A DNA stretch of 64,000 nt. Source: Erythrobacter sp. YJ-T3-07. GTDB taxonomy: Bacteria; Pseudomonadota; Alphaproteobacteria; Sphingomonadales; Sphingomonadaceae. The notes beneath the pieces are model-generated. The model was not told the origin of the DNA, did no database searches, and saw only the letters and a program-made list of their open reading frames with translations. Positions within the stretch are counted from its first letter, which is position 1, and each line of letters begins with the position of its first letter. A program made the translations under genes and the position numbers. The stretch covers positions 682,001 to 746,000 of the forward strand of contig NZ_JAEAGP010000001.1 in the NCBI RefSeq assembly GCF_015999305.1, read 5' to 3'. Shown here one piece after another: positions 10,759-21,395 of the stretch.

Positions 10759-11448
10759 CTAGCGGCAGAAGCTGCTGTCGCCGACTTCCAGATGCAGATG
10801 ATCGGCATGTGCCGCGTTGTAATCGGGGCTGAGCACGGTGCCGAAGCGCTTGCAGGCGCTCTCGCGGACCACTCGTAAAAACTGCCGCTCGTCCGAGTTG
10901 CCGCCCTGCCAGTCCCCGATCACCGAAATGCGCCGCCCGTCTTCGAGCACGAAGGCTGCGACGTCGATCGCCTCTGCCCGCGCGTGGGCGGAGCGCCTGC
11001 TGGTGCCCGCGACGTTGCGGCACGAATAGCTGCCCATCGTCTCGATCCGGGCGAGCGGACTGCCGAGATAGGCACGCGCGGCGCGATCCACGCCGTAGCG
11101 GACCCAGCCTGCGAAGGTGCTCGCGGTCTGGCAGGTGACCGGTCCGATATTGGCGATTCCGAAGCGGCCCGCATCGCCCCGCAGATCGCTCAGCGAGACG
11201 GTATCGATCCGGGTGCAGCCGGGCGCGTCATAGGCATTCGGCAGAGGTGAGAAACTCGCGCCCGTGGCACCCAGTTTTGCGAGACATTGCTGGCCGATCA
11301 GGCTCGGCGCGACGGCGCCCGTCTGCGGGGCGCTGGTAGGGGTGCGCGGTCCCGGCCGGTCGGCGCGACCGCCACCGCTCGGCAGCAGTTGGCAGCCGGA
11401 AAGGCCGATCGCGATGCAGGCCACAAGAAGGGATCTCGATAGGTGCAT
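10759..11448 (-). CDS. Extensin-like C-terminal domain lipoprotein
   Basis: A 229-residue protein with a lipobox at IGLSGC (Cys19), a proline/threonine-rich linker, and the extensin-like C-terminal family domain. Motifs SAHARAEAIDVAAF and NAAHADHLHLEVG carry His and Asp residues that resemble the zinc site of D-Ala-D-Ala peptidases of the LAS group, so a peptidoglycan-active role is plausible but unproven. Several Cys (CLAKLG, CTRID, CQTAS, CRNV, CKRFG, SFCR) suggest disulfides in the periplasm. Confidence 0.85.
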   Translation of the reverse strand: MHLSRSLLVACIAIGLSGCQLLPSGGGRADRPGPRTPTSAPQTGAVAPSLIGQQCLAKLGATGASFSPLPNAYDAPGCTRIDTVSLSDLRGDAGRFGIANIGPVTCQTASTFAGWVRYGVDRAARAYLGSPLARIETMGSYSCRNVAGTSRRSAHARAEAIDVAAFVLEDGRRISVIGDWQGGNSDERQFLRVVRESACKRFGTVLSPDYNAAHADHLHLEVGDSSFCR

Positions 11449-11559
11449 GACGGTGCGATCATGGTCGGGGCTTGGTTAACACCGGCCTAAGATCGGGGGA
11501 TCGGAAACATTCGCGGGGGCCGCCCATTGCCAAGGTGACGCAGACAGAAAGAGGAATGC

Positions 11560-12348
11560 ATGCAACGCTTTACCGACCGCACCGTGATCGTGACCGGATC
11601 TTCCAAGGGGATCGGCGCAGCCATTGCCCGCCGCTTTGCGCAGGAGGGTGCCAATGTGGTCCTCAACAGCCGCAGCCGCGATGATCTGGAGGAGGTTGCC
11701 AGCGATCTGGACGATGCCCGCACCCTGTTGGTGGAGGGGGACGTGTCAGACGCCGCCTTCGCGAAGGAGCTGGTCGCGCGCACTGTCGAGCGGTTCGGCG
11801 GGCTCGATTGCCTGGTCAACAATGCGGGTACCGCGACGGCAGGCCCGCTGGCCGACGCGAGCGACGAGGATATCGACAAGGTGATCGATATCAACGTGAA
11901 GGGCGTCCTGTACCTGTGCCGCGACGCGATCCCGCATCTCGCCAAGAGCGACGCGCCCGGCGGTGGCTCGATCGTCAACACGTCCAGCGTTTCGGGCACC
12001 GGTGGCGACTGGACCATGCCGATCTACAACGCGAGCAAGGGCGCGGTGACGAACCTGACGCGCGGCCTTGCGCTGCAACTGGGCAATCAGGGCATCCGCG
12101 TGAACGCGGTGTGCCCTTCGCTGACCAAAACCGAGATGAGCGAGGGCATCCGTGACAACGACGAGTTGTTCGACGCCTTCCTGCGCCGCATCCCGCTGGG
12201 CCGGGCGGGCGAACCGGAAGACATTGCAGCGGTCGTCGCCTTCCTCGCCAGCGAGGATGCGCGCCATGTCACCGGTGTGAACCTGCCCGTGGATGGCGGG
12301 GTCAGCGCGTCCAACGGCCAGCCCAATTTCCAGGCGTTTCAGTCGTAG
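11560..12348 (+). CDS. SDR-family NAD(P)-dependent oxidoreductase
   Basis: A 262-residue classical short-chain dehydrogenase preceded by an AAGAGGAA ribosome-binding site. It has the cofactor motif TGSSKGIG (residues 12-19), CLVNNAG, the catalytic Ser in NTSSVSG, and Tyr156 and Lys160 in YNASK. The C-terminal VTGVNLPVDGG is typical of FabG-like members. The substrate is not predictable. The last 10 bp overlap the convergent DUF4424 gene. Confidence 0.9.
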   Translation: MQRFTDRTVIVTGSSKGIGAAIARRFAQEGANVVLNSRSRDDLEEVASDLDDARTLLVEGDVSDAAFAKELVARTVERFGGLDCLVNNAGTATAGPLADASDEDIDKVIDINVKGVLYLCRDAIPHLAKSDAPGGGSIVNTSSVSGTGGDWTMPIYNASKGAVTNLTRGLALQLGNQGIRVNAVCPSLTKTEMSEGIRDNDELFDAFLRRIPLGRAGEPEDIAAVVAFLASEDARHVTGVNLPVDGGVSASNGQPNFQAFQS

Positions 12349-13361
12349 CGGAAGAAGCTGAGGATCAGCACGTCGAGATCGCCGCTGGGCTCGAAATCTG
12401 TCTTCCTCACCTCGAACCGGGTCGAGCCGGTCTTCGTCACTCCGTCCATGCAGAAGCTGACGAGATTGTCGGGCGATCCCTTGTCGACCACCAGCCGGAA
12501 ATCGCGGATCGGCCCGCTCCAGTTGGCGCCCGAGGAGAGGACGTAGCTTAGCCAGGTCTCGCCCATGTAGGTCTGCTTCGCCTCATCGCCGCTGGGATTG
12601 GCAACCCGTTTGTCCACTCCGGCAAGGATGCTGTCGTCGAGGCAGTATTTCGTGCGGTACTCGGTCAGGATGCTGTCGAAATCGTCGCTGCGATATTGCG
12701 GGTAGAGCGCGCTTCCCGCGCTCCCGCCGACCAGCGGCACATATTCATGACGCACCGCGACCTTGCTGTTCGGTTCGAACGTCTGTTCGCGCACGAAGTA
12801 GGTGACCAGATCCCACGCGGGCACCGCCTGCTCGCCGAACAGCGGGTCGCGCACCGCCCATCCCTCGGCCAGCAGCGGGGCAAGCTCTGCTTCGGAAAGC
12901 TCCGCAAAGGGGTTGAGCTCGTCGGCGAGCGCCCATGCTGCGGGCCATCCGCGGCTGGCGATCAGATCGGTGACGTCGCGCGTGCCGATCATCGCGCGGT
13001 CGATCTGCTGGAGACGGACAGGGCGACCATCGACATGCGTCGCGAAGTCGAAGCCGGACCAGTTTTCGGTGTTGTCGTAATAGACATCGCGCGCGACCAG
13101 GCCGCGCGGTTGCGCCGGCATGGGGAAGGCGATCGTGGTGGTGACGTACTCGTCGGTCGGGTTCTCGAACACGTAGTCGACCGTCACCAGCTCGGCGGAG
13201 AGATAGAGGTCTTCCTTGAGCAGGCGCAGCGCGCTCGACGGCTTGAGCACGATCCCGCCGAGGCCGATTTCGGCTTCGGAATCGTTCGCGGCGATCGGGC
13301 CTGCCAGCAGCAGGCCCATCGCTGCCAGCAGCGCGGCGCGCGGCATCACACGTGCAATCAT
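12339..13361 (-). CDS. DUF4424-domain exported protein
   Basis: A 340-residue protein with a signal peptide ending near PIAAND; the ATG at 13361 is chosen over 13406 because it places the signal at the N-terminus. The mature part starts with the DUF4424-style SEAEIGLGGIVLKPSSALRL followed by a long beta-rich domain. No catalytic motif is evident. Two Cys near the end (KYCLDD, SFCMDG) may pair. Role unknown, probably periplasmic. Confidence 0.82.
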   Translation of the reverse strand: MIARVMPRAALLAAMGLLLAGPIAANDSEAEIGLGGIVLKPSSALRLLKEDLYLSAELVTVDYVFENPTDEYVTTTIAFPMPAQPRGLVARDVYYDNTENWSGFDFATHVDGRPVRLQQIDRAMIGTRDVTDLIASRGWPAAWALADELNPFAELSEAELAPLLAEGWAVRDPLFGEQAVPAWDLVTYFVREQTFEPNSKVAVRHEYVPLVGGSAGSALYPQYRSDDFDSILTEYRTKYCLDDSILAGVDKRVANPSGDEAKQTYMGETWLSYVLSSGANWSGPIRDFRLVVDKGSPDNLVSFCMDGVTKTGSTRFEVRKTDFEPSGDLDVLILSFFRYD

Positions 13362-13430
13362 GTTCGACGAACTCCCCGACTGCGCGACCCTGTGCGAATA
13401 TAGCACGCAGGCACAATCCGTGGCGAGTGG

Positions 13431-13805
13431 TCAGGAATCGGGCGCGTCGCTCTGTTCCCACAACTCGATCTTCACCCCGTCCGGGTCGAGCAGCCAGGCG
13501 AACTTGCCATAGCCTTCATCGACCTGGCCGAAAATCTCGACGCCCTTGGCCTTCAACTGCTCGACCATCGCGTCGCAATCATCGACCCTGAGGTTGATCA
13601 TGAAGCCGCCCTTGCCGGGTTCGATATACTTGTCGTCCGCGAAGTGGCTGATCAGTGAGTAGGGCGCTGCGTGCGGCTCGTCCGACCAAGGGATCTGCGG
13701 GCCGTAATCGCCGGTCACGCCGAGCATCTCCTCGTACCACTGCCGTGTCGCAGCGGGATCTTTCACGACGTAGAATACGCCGCCCAGGCCCGTCACTTTC
13801 GCCAT
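13431..13805 (-). CDS. VOC-family (glyoxalase/bleomycin-resistance fold) protein
   Basis: A 124-residue single-unit vicinal-oxygen-chelate protein. It begins GLGGVFYVVKDPAATRQWYE and closes GKFAWLLDPDGVKIELWE, the usual beta-alpha-beta-beta-beta ends of the fold; the closing Glu is a likely metal ligand. An AGGAAGAGG ribosome-binding site precedes the ATG. The substrate is unknown; such proteins include small-molecule isomerases and resistance binding proteins. Confidence 0.88.
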   Translation of the reverse strand: MAKVTGLGGVFYVVKDPAATRQWYEEMLGVTGDYGPQIPWSDEPHAAPYSLISHFADDKYIEPGKGGFMINLRVDDCDAMVEQLKAKGVEIFGQVDEGYGKFAWLLDPDGVKIELWEQSDAPDS

Positions 13806-13875
13806 CTCGTCATCCTCTTCCTGCGCGACCTTTCGCTATTCTACCGCACCTGTGGCCGTGCACCTAACGCGCATC

Positions 13876-13912
13876 TTGACGCGAATCATTTAGGCATTTA
13901 GCTAAATGCCTA
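13876..13912 (+). promoter_or_regulatory. Promoter with a perfect palindromic operator at the sdpR start
   Basis: A -35-like TTGACG at 13876-13881 lies 17 bp before TAGCTA at 13899-13904. That -10 candidate is the centre of a perfect 22-bp palindrome, 13891-13912 (half-site TAGGCATTTAG). The palindrome ends on the A of the ATG at 13912. The obvious reading is an autoregulatory operator for the ArsR-type repressor encoded immediately downstream. If this -10 is right, transcription starts about at the ATG and the mRNA would be leaderless; no Shine-Dalgarno sequence is visible. Confidence 0.65.
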
Positions 13913-14226
13913 TGAACAAGGTCTTCGATGCCCTTTCGCACCCCATCCGGCGGGAAGTGCTCGAACTGCTCAAGTCTGGCGGGATGACCGCGGGCGATCT
14001 CGCCGATCGCTTTCCCGTGTCCAAGCCGACCATGTCAGGCCACTTCGCCAAGCTGAAGGAAGCCGGTCTGATCCAGGGCGAAAACCGCCGGGGATCGGTG
14101 GTCTACACGATCAACATGTCCACGCTCGAAGAGACGCTGCACGGTTTCATGGGACGGGTCGGGATCGGGGCTGCACCGCACTCCGTGTCTCAGCGCGATG
14201 ATCTGAATGGAAAGGAAGGCACATGA
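13912..14226 (+). CDS. ArsR-family transcriptional repressor, SdpR-like
   Basis: A 104-residue winged-helix regulator. It begins MNKVFDALSHPIRREVL, the usual SdpR/ArsR opening, with a recognition helix in FPVSKPTMSGHFAKLKEAG and a wing at ENRRGSVVYTIN. No metal-binding Cys motif is present, so it is probably the non-metal autorepressor subtype. I prefer the ATG at 13912; an in-frame ATG at 13906 inside the palindrome would add two residues. It overlaps the next gene by ATGA. In Bacillus, SdpR and SdpI form a signalling/immunity pair; here a parallel circuit is inferred. Confidence 0.88.
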   Translation: MNKVFDALSHPIRREVLELLKSGGMTAGDLADRFPVSKPTMSGHFAKLKEAGLIQGENRRGSVVYTINMSTLEETLHGFMGRVGIGAAPHSVSQRDDLNGKEGT

Positions 14227-14891
14227 AGGTACGATCGCTGTTGCTGGTCAATCTGCTGCTCGTCGCGCTGATGGCAGGGTTTGCCTTCTGGGTTGCGGGC
14301 ATCGCCCCCATGGGGATGGAATTGCCGACCCACTGGAACGCTGCGGGCGAAGTCGACCAGACGATGGCCCCGCTGCCAGCTCTGCTGATGCCCGCAGGTG
14401 TCTCCCTGTTCGTCGCGCTGGTCTTCGCGGTCACTCCGATGCTGGAACCGCTGCAGGACAAGCTCGACAAATCCGCCCCGCTGTTGCGCGCGGTATGGAT
14501 CGGGATGATGGCGCTGTTCGTCGCCCTGCAGGGCATCATTGCGGCGCCGGTCTTCGGCTATTCGCCCGGTGCCGGGGCAATCATGCTGCTGGTCGGACTG
14601 CTGTTCGTGGTGATCGGCAACACGCTGCCCAAGTCGCGCCCCGGGTTCTTCGTCGGAATCCGAACACCGTGGACGATCACCGATGAAGACAACTGGGTCG
14701 CGACCCATCGGCTGGGCGGCAAGCTGTTCATGCTGGCGGGCGTCGCGCTCGTTATCGCGGCGCTGCTGGATGTGTCTGCCGGGCTGCGTCTGACCGTGAT
14801 GCTCGGCGGGACGCTACTCGCCGCGCTGGTGCCGGTGATCTACAGCTGGTGGTTCTGGCGCAGCCACCGCCATGCCGGGAAGGAGGCGTAA
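14223..14891 (+). CDS. SdpI-family membrane protein (DUF1648-like)
   Basis: A 222-residue integral membrane protein with about six hydrophobic helices. The N-terminal PTHWNAAGEVD motif is that of the DUF1648 domain, and GIRTPWTITDEDNWVATHRLGG is the SdpI signature. Bacillus SdpI gives immunity to the SdpC toxin and sequesters SdpR at the membrane. The four-base overlap with the repressor gene argues for a coupled regulator-membrane pair. No SdpC-like toxin gene is nearby, so the real ligand is unknown. Confidence 0.87.
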   Translation: MKVRSLLLVNLLLVALMAGFAFWVAGIAPMGMELPTHWNAAGEVDQTMAPLPALLMPAGVSLFVALVFAVTPMLEPLQDKLDKSAPLLRAVWIGMMALFVALQGIIAAPVFGYSPGAGAIMLLVGLLFVVIGNTLPKSRPGFFVGIRTPWTITDEDNWVATHRLGGKLFMLAGVALVIAALLDVSAGLRLTVMLGGTLLAALVPVIYSWWFWRSHRHAGKEA

Positions 14892-14892
14892 G

Positions 14893-15867
14893 ATGCGTGG
14901 AGCTACCACACTCGCGAGTGCGCTGATGCTCTCGGCGATGGCCGGTCCCTTGTCCGCGCAGGAGGCGATAACCACCACCCATGCCGGTTTGCAGGGCGAC
15001 CTTGCCGGCACGCTGGAGGGCACGCTCGCGCAAGGGACACCTGCGGTGCTGATCGTGCCCGGCTCCGGCCCGACCGACCGCGACGGCAACAGCCCGCTGG
15101 GCATCGCGGCGCAGACCTACAAGCTGCTCGCCGAGGCGCTGGCGCAGCGGGGCATCGCCTCGGTCCGGATCGACAAGCGCGGGATGTTCGGCAGCGCGGC
15201 CGCGGTGCCCGATCCCAACGCAGTGACCGTCGAGGACTATGTCGCCGACATCGAAAGCTGGTCGGAGACGATGGCGACTCGCAGCGACGGGCAATGCGTC
15301 TGGCTGCTCGGCCATAGCGAGGGCGGCCTGATGACGATGGCGGCAGCGGCGAATGACCCTTCGCGCTATTGCGGGCTTTTGCTGGTGGCGAGTGTGGGGC
15401 GCAACCTGGGCGATGTCCTCAGGGCGCAGCTCGCCGCGAATCCTGCGAATGCTCCGTTACTGCCCGAGATCGATGCGATCATCGCGAAGCTGAAGGCGGG
15501 CGAGAGCGTTCCGGCTGCCGGGATGCATCCCGCACTCGTGCCGCTGTTCGCCCCGCAGGTGCAGGGCTTCCTCGGCAGCGTGTTCCGGCAGGAGCCGGCC
15601 GAGCTGATCGCCGCGCACGACCTGCCGGTGCTGATCCTCAACGGCACCGCAGACCTGCAGACGCCCGCCGCCGATGCGCAGGCGCTGGCGAACGCGCGGC
15701 CCGATGCAACGCTGGTGATTCTCGAGCGTGCGAACCACGTCCTCAAGCAGGTGCCGGACGACAGCCGCACGGCCAACCTTGCTACCTATGCCGACCCCGA
15801 CCTGCCGCTCGCGCCCGGAGTGGTGGACGCGATCGCGCAGTTCGTGGCCGAGGAGGGCGCCAGCTAG
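14893..15867 (+). CDS. Exported alpha/beta hydrolase
   Basis: A 324-residue protein starting at the ATG at 14893 behind a GGAGG site, one base after the SdpI stop, with a signal peptide ending PLSAQE. It contains the oxyanion segment VLIVPGSGPTDRDG, the nucleophile elbow GHSEGG (Ser142), a probable acid in NGTADLQTP and a catalytic His in RANHVLK. It resembles the alpha/beta hydrolases often called serine aminopeptidase-like. It is the third gene of the sdpR-sdpI operon, so its expression should follow the same repressor. It overlaps putP by 4 bp at the convergent ends. Confidence 0.85.
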   Translation: MRGATTLASALMLSAMAGPLSAQEAITTTHAGLQGDLAGTLEGTLAQGTPAVLIVPGSGPTDRDGNSPLGIAAQTYKLLAEALAQRGIASVRIDKRGMFGSAAAVPDPNAVTVEDYVADIESWSETMATRSDGQCVWLLGHSEGGLMTMAAAANDPSRYCGLLLVASVGRNLGDVLRAQLAANPANAPLLPEIDAIIAKLKAGESVPAAGMHPALVPLFAPQVQGFLGSVFRQEPAELIAAHDLPVLILNGTADLQTPAADAQALANARPDATLVILERANHVLKQVPDDSRTANLATYADPDLPLAPGVVDAIAQFVAEEGAS

Positions 15868-17354
15868 GCGGCCTCACCCTCGACCGCGTAGTGGCCCAGA
15901 TCCTCTTCCTTGGTGGCGAGGCTTACGAGCACGACCGCGATCATCGAGGCGATGAAGCCGGGGATGATCTCGTATACGCCCGGGCCGCCCAGGAACTCGG
16001 CATTCCAGCCCTGCGCGATCCAGAAGCCGACCGTGCCCGCGCCGACCACCAGCCCGGCGAGCGCGCCGGACCCGGTCATCCGCGGCCAGACCAGCGCGAG
16101 CAGGATCAGCGGGCCGAAGGCGGCGCCGAAGCCCGCCCAGGCATTGGCGACCAGGCCCAGCACCTCGCTTTCCGGATCGCTCGCGACCCAGATCGCGGCC
16201 AGCGCCACCAGCAGCACGCTGACGCGGCCAACGTTGACCGCCTCGCGCTCGCTTGCATCGCGGCGCAGGAATAGGCGGTAGAAATCCTCGGTCAGCGAAC
16301 TGGAGGAGACCAGCAGCTGCGAGGAGATCGTGCTCATGATCGCGGCCAGCAGCGCGGCGAGCAGGAAGCCGGTCACCAGCGGGTGGAACAGCAGGTCCGC
16401 CAGTACCACGAAGATCGTCTCCGGATCGTCGACCACGATGCCGTTGCGATCCGCATAGGCGCGCCCCGCGAGCCCGATGCCGAGCGAGCCGAGCAGGCAC
16501 ACGAACATCCAGATCAGCCCGATATTGCGCGCCGTCGCCACCTCGGGGATCGAGCGGATCGCCATGAAGCGCACGATGATGTGCGGCTGCCCGAAATAGC
16601 CCAGGCCCCAGGTTACCGCGCTGAGCCAGCCGATCGCGGTCAGCCCCTGCGTCAGGCTGAGGAAGCCGGGCTGGATGTCGGTCAGCGATTCGCCCGCGCT
16701 CCCGCCGGGGCCGAACATCACCACCAGCGGCATCACCACCAGTGCCAGCAGCATGATCACGCCTTGCACGAAGTCCGTCAGGCTGACCGCGAGGAACCCG
16801 CCGACCATCGTGTAGGCCAGCACCACGCCCGCGGTGATCCACACGCCCATCATGTAGTCGCTCATCCCCGTATTGGGCAGCAGCGCGGGGAAGGCGGTTT
16901 CGAACAGCTTGCCGCCGCCGACCAGGCCTGCGGCGGAATACACCATGAAGAACACCACGATCACGATCGCGGAGACCACCCGCAGCGCCACCGCGCGGCT
17001 GGGGAAGCGGTTGGCCATGAACTCCGGAATGGTCAGCGCATTGCCCAGCCGTTCGGTCTGTTCGCGCAGTCTCGGCGCGACGATCGTCCAGTTGAGCACC
17101 GCGCCCAGGAACAGGCCGATGCCGATCCACGCCTCGACCAGGCCGGCGGCGTAGAGCGCCCCGGGCAGGCCCAGCAGCAGCCAGCCCGACATGTCCGACG
17201 CCCCGGCGGAGAGCGCCGCCACCCCCGGCGACAATCCGCGCCCGGCGAGCAGATACCCTTCCGAGGTATCGGTCGATTTCTTCCAAGCAAATAGCCCGAT
17301 CCCCAGCATGAGGGCGAAATAGGCTGCGAGTGAGATGAGTACGCCTGTCTGCAT
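15864..17354 (-). CDS. putP: Sodium/proline symporter
   Basis: A 496-residue sodium:solute symporter (SSS family) with about 13 membrane segments. The first helices read GYLLAGRGLSPGVAALSAGASDMSGWLLLGLPG, split here by the conserved SDMSGW sodium-site region, and the middle carries WGLGYFGQPHIIVRFMAI, both typical of PutP. It imports proline with Na+, supplying carbon, nitrogen or osmoprotection. No putA is nearby. It stands alone on its strand and is convergent with the preceding hydrolase. Confidence 0.93.
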   Translation of the reverse strand: MQTGVLISLAAYFALMLGIGLFAWKKSTDTSEGYLLAGRGLSPGVAALSAGASDMSGWLLLGLPGALYAAGLVEAWIGIGLFLGAVLNWTIVAPRLREQTERLGNALTIPEFMANRFPSRAVALRVVSAIVIVVFFMVYSAAGLVGGGKLFETAFPALLPNTGMSDYMMGVWITAGVVLAYTMVGGFLAVSLTDFVQGVIMLLALVVMPLVVMFGPGGSAGESLTDIQPGFLSLTQGLTAIGWLSAVTWGLGYFGQPHIIVRFMAIRSIPEVATARNIGLIWMFVCLLGSLGIGLAGRAYADRNGIVVDDPETIFVVLADLLFHPLVTGFLLAALLAAIMSTISSQLLVSSSSLTEDFYRLFLRRDASEREAVNVGRVSVLLVALAAIWVASDPESEVLGLVANAWAGFGAAFGPLILLALVWPRMTGSGALAGLVVGAGTVGFWIAQGWNAEFLGGPGVYEIIPGFIASMIAVVLVSLATKEEDLGHYAVEGEAA

Positions 17355-17621
17355 GGGCGCATTGCCTAACGACTCCTGAACGGTTTGACCACAGGAAGCC
17401 GGAAAGTGCCCCGCGCATGGCAGGCGGAGCGCCCGCAGCGGGCATTTCCGCGGTGGCCTGACACACCTGACACACAGTCCAGGGGATCAAATCCACTCGA
17501 TCGAACGGCGCGGACTTATCGACCCCGTCGATCAGAGGCGTGGCCGGGGCGCGGCGTGGTGACGGACGGTGCGAAAGAGCGGCGTGGAGTGTAGCGCGGC
17601 GCGGGGGAGTAGGAAAATCAG
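17355..17621. other. Gap between putP and the low-GC patch
   Basis: About 270 bases (306 if the next gene starts at its GTG at 17661) with no credible gene. It holds GC-rich inverted segments such as GCGCCCGCAGCGGGC and two near-copies of TGACACAC close together. It marks the left edge of an AT-richer patch. No tRNA or integrase target could be identified. Confidence 0.45.
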
Positions 17622-18197
17622 ATGTACGCAGCGGCTGGATGCGCTCAAATTCCGGGGCGAGTGAACAACTTGACTATAAGGTTGCCGTGTTCGATATATG
17701 TTCTCGCGTGGCGCACAAAATTTGGGGAGCATAACTTGCCTTTGTTCTCGGGCAATTTTCCGGAGAGCGATGGGCGTCGGGGAGTTGCGGCGGTGGCAGA
17801 GGTCTTAGGGAAACGCTTTGATCACCAAACAGGTGGGCACTCATATACCGTGTTCGAGTACGTTTATCGGGATGGGGGCAACTATAAGGCTTTCGGAGAG
17901 ATATGGCTTAGCGGAACGCTAACTGTGGACGACCGCTCCGGTCTGACGTCCGCGCTAGAATGCGGCGAGTTTTTTATCGCCGAACAGGTTGGCGTACCTA
18001 CGCTTTATTCGGCCTTGGAAGATTTCGATGGTCCCAACGAGGATGATCACACATGGCACGCCTTTGTAGGCTTACGTGATGAGGCGACGCTGCCAGACGC
18101 CGTCGCTGTGTGGGATGAGGCGGCCAACATATTAGCCAAATTTCGCGAGGCGAAGGAAAGTTGGCGGCCAGAACTATCTAAGAATTTTATCGTCTAG
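17622..18197 (+). CDS. Hypothetical protein in a low-GC patch
   Basis: Up to 191 residues; an in-frame GTG at 17661 may be the true start. The first 50 or so residues look unconstrained, while the part from GGHSYTVFEYVYRDGGNYKA onward looks like a folded alpha/beta domain with CGEFFIAEQVGVP and NEDDHTWHAFVGL. I do not recognise a family. Base composition is clearly lower in GC than the flanks, and it faces the HNH gene tail to tail with a 10-bp gap, so the two may have arrived together. Confidence 0.65.
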   Translation: MYAAAGCAQIPGRVNNLTIRLPCSIYVLAWRTKFGEHNLPLFSGNFPESDGRRGVAAVAEVLGKRFDHQTGGHSYTVFEYVYRDGGNYKAFGEIWLSGTLTVDDRSGLTSALECGEFFIAEQVGVPTLYSALEDFDGPNEDDHTWHAFVGLRDEATLPDAVAVWDEAANILAKFREAKESWRPELSKNFIV

Positions 18198-18207
18198 GCA
18201 TTCTGTA

Positions 18208-19017
18208 TTAGGGCGGGCTCGCGTCGACAAAGCAATTTAGATTGTGCCATCTAAGAAAGGCGGGATCTGGATCAAAACGGACCGCCGAGCGGAGAGTTTT
18301 TCCTTCGAATTCTCTAAAATAGGATCGCGTGGCTTGGCTCTCGCTTTCGCACAATTGTCGAGAGACGTTTATTCGTCCGTTTTCGTCAACGGTGATAAGG
18401 CCGCGGTCAAATGCTCTGTCAAAAGTCGCAGATAGTAACAGTCCATTGGCCGGGTTGTGCCTGTTGAATTCGTCTTTAATCCACGGCTTGATGTGGCTGG
18501 CAGTCAGTAATCGCGGGTCTGCAATGCCTGTAATGCAACATGCTTCTTCGAAGTTTGCGAGAACCGCGCGTCTGAAGAAGTTCTGCCCTATCCGTTGGTC
18601 CGCCAAAGCCCTTCTGGTTGAAGGGCCATTGTAGGTTTCAAAGCTAAATTCACGACGATCTTCCTTCAGGGCTTGGGAGTGCGGCTCGTTGCTCTCCACT
18701 CGATCGATCCAGATGTTCTCAGCGCGATCGACTAGGCCGGTCCAATCTTGTCCGAATTGATCATAGACGGCGCGATCTAGCTTGCTTGCGCCTGTCAGAC
18801 CCTTGCGCCCGCTTTCGACGATCTTGGGATCGAGACTCGCGAAGTTGCACAATTTCATCGCTATCGAATTTTCAGAGCGGCCTAGCGCGGTCGCTAGTTT
18901 CCGAATTTCTGGATTGCGGGAGTGAAGCTGGCCGAACGGCAATTGGAAATAGAGATAGAGCGCCAGCAGCGTCTCTTCTTCAGTCCAACGCTTCGCTTGG
19001 CTTCTTTCCGCATCCAT
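18208..19017 (-). CDS. HNH endonuclease with an N-terminal SANT/Myb-like segment
   Basis: A 269-residue protein from the ATG at 19017; an upstream extension to 19122 runs into unrelated GC-rich DNA and is rejected. Residues 1-60 (KRWTEEETLLALYLYFQLPF, then LGRSENSIAMKLCNFASLDP) look like a DNA-binding helical domain. The C-terminal part has the HNH_2-type core: CCITGI, TASHIKPW, NPANGLLLSATFDRAFDRG. The His-Asn-His pattern appears intact. It could be a solitary restriction-type nuclease. Its low GC content points to horizontal transfer. Confidence 0.88.
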   Translation of the reverse strand: MDAERSQAKRWTEEETLLALYLYFQLPFGQLHSRNPEIRKLATALGRSENSIAMKLCNFASLDPKIVESGRKGLTGASKLDRAVYDQFGQDWTGLVDRAENIWIDRVESNEPHSQALKEDRREFSFETYNGPSTRRALADQRIGQNFFRRAVLANFEEACCITGIADPRLLTASHIKPWIKDEFNRHNPANGLLLSATFDRAFDRGLITVDENGRINVSRQLCESESQATRSYFREFEGKTLRSAVRFDPDPAFLRWHNLNCFVDASPP

Positions 19018-19081
19018 GAAAGCGATCTTTGGGCGAGACGGAGTGCGGGGGCAAGTTAGGTTGTTGCGGACTAGTGGCCGA

Positions 19082-19264
19082 GCACCAGAAGCGCACCGCG
19101 CGCCCGATGAGGCGGTCGCCAATGCCTATGGTTGGGGTGACCTGTTCAAGGAGAAGACATCGCCCGACGCGGTGTCCGAATAGATCGACGGCGCAGAGGA
19201 CGAGATACTGGCCCGCCTGTTCCGGCTGAACCAGGAAAGGGCGGAGGCCGAAGCCTCCGCCTGA
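19082..19264 (+). pseudogene. Remnant C-terminus of a DNA methyltransferase
   Basis: Translation in one frame gives EAHRAPDEAVANAYGWGDLF, then an in-frame TAG at 19181-19183, then DEILARLFRLNQERAEAEA and a TGA. The AAYGW-x-DL motif followed by EILxRLLxLNxERA is the usual tail of Eco57I/PglX-type adenine DNA methyltransferases of restriction-modification systems. No start codon or upstream catalytic domain is present; the HNH gene occupies the place where it would be. It is therefore the scar of a lost restriction-modification gene. Confidence 0.7.
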
Positions 19265-19270
19265 GACGGC

Positions 19271-21097
<1,827 letters not shown>

Positions 21098-21395
21098 TGG
21101 TGGGTTCGCTTTCGGGGAGGGAAGACGCGCGCGGGGCGCTGTTGCGCCGCGCCTTTAGCCGCCTTGGTGCGATGCAGCAAGGGATGCGAGCCTCTGGCGC
21201 GGGCAAAGCGGCATGCGAGGGGCCGCTGCCAGCGCATATCCCCGCGAATCGCGCAAGTTAATGGAACGGCGGCGAATCGCGCCTGGTAGAAAGGCACGGG
21301 CGACCTGTTCCATTACGCTACGGCAAGCGCGACCGGCGGCGTTTCCCTGTGCCGTTTGGGCAACACTTACGCGCGAGCCCTTCGGATTCCGCGTG

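Noticed and set aside
17470..17520. tRNA-like GATCAAATCCACTCGATCG near the edge of the low-GC patch
   Set aside because: It resembles a T-arm but no cloverleaf can be completed on either strand.
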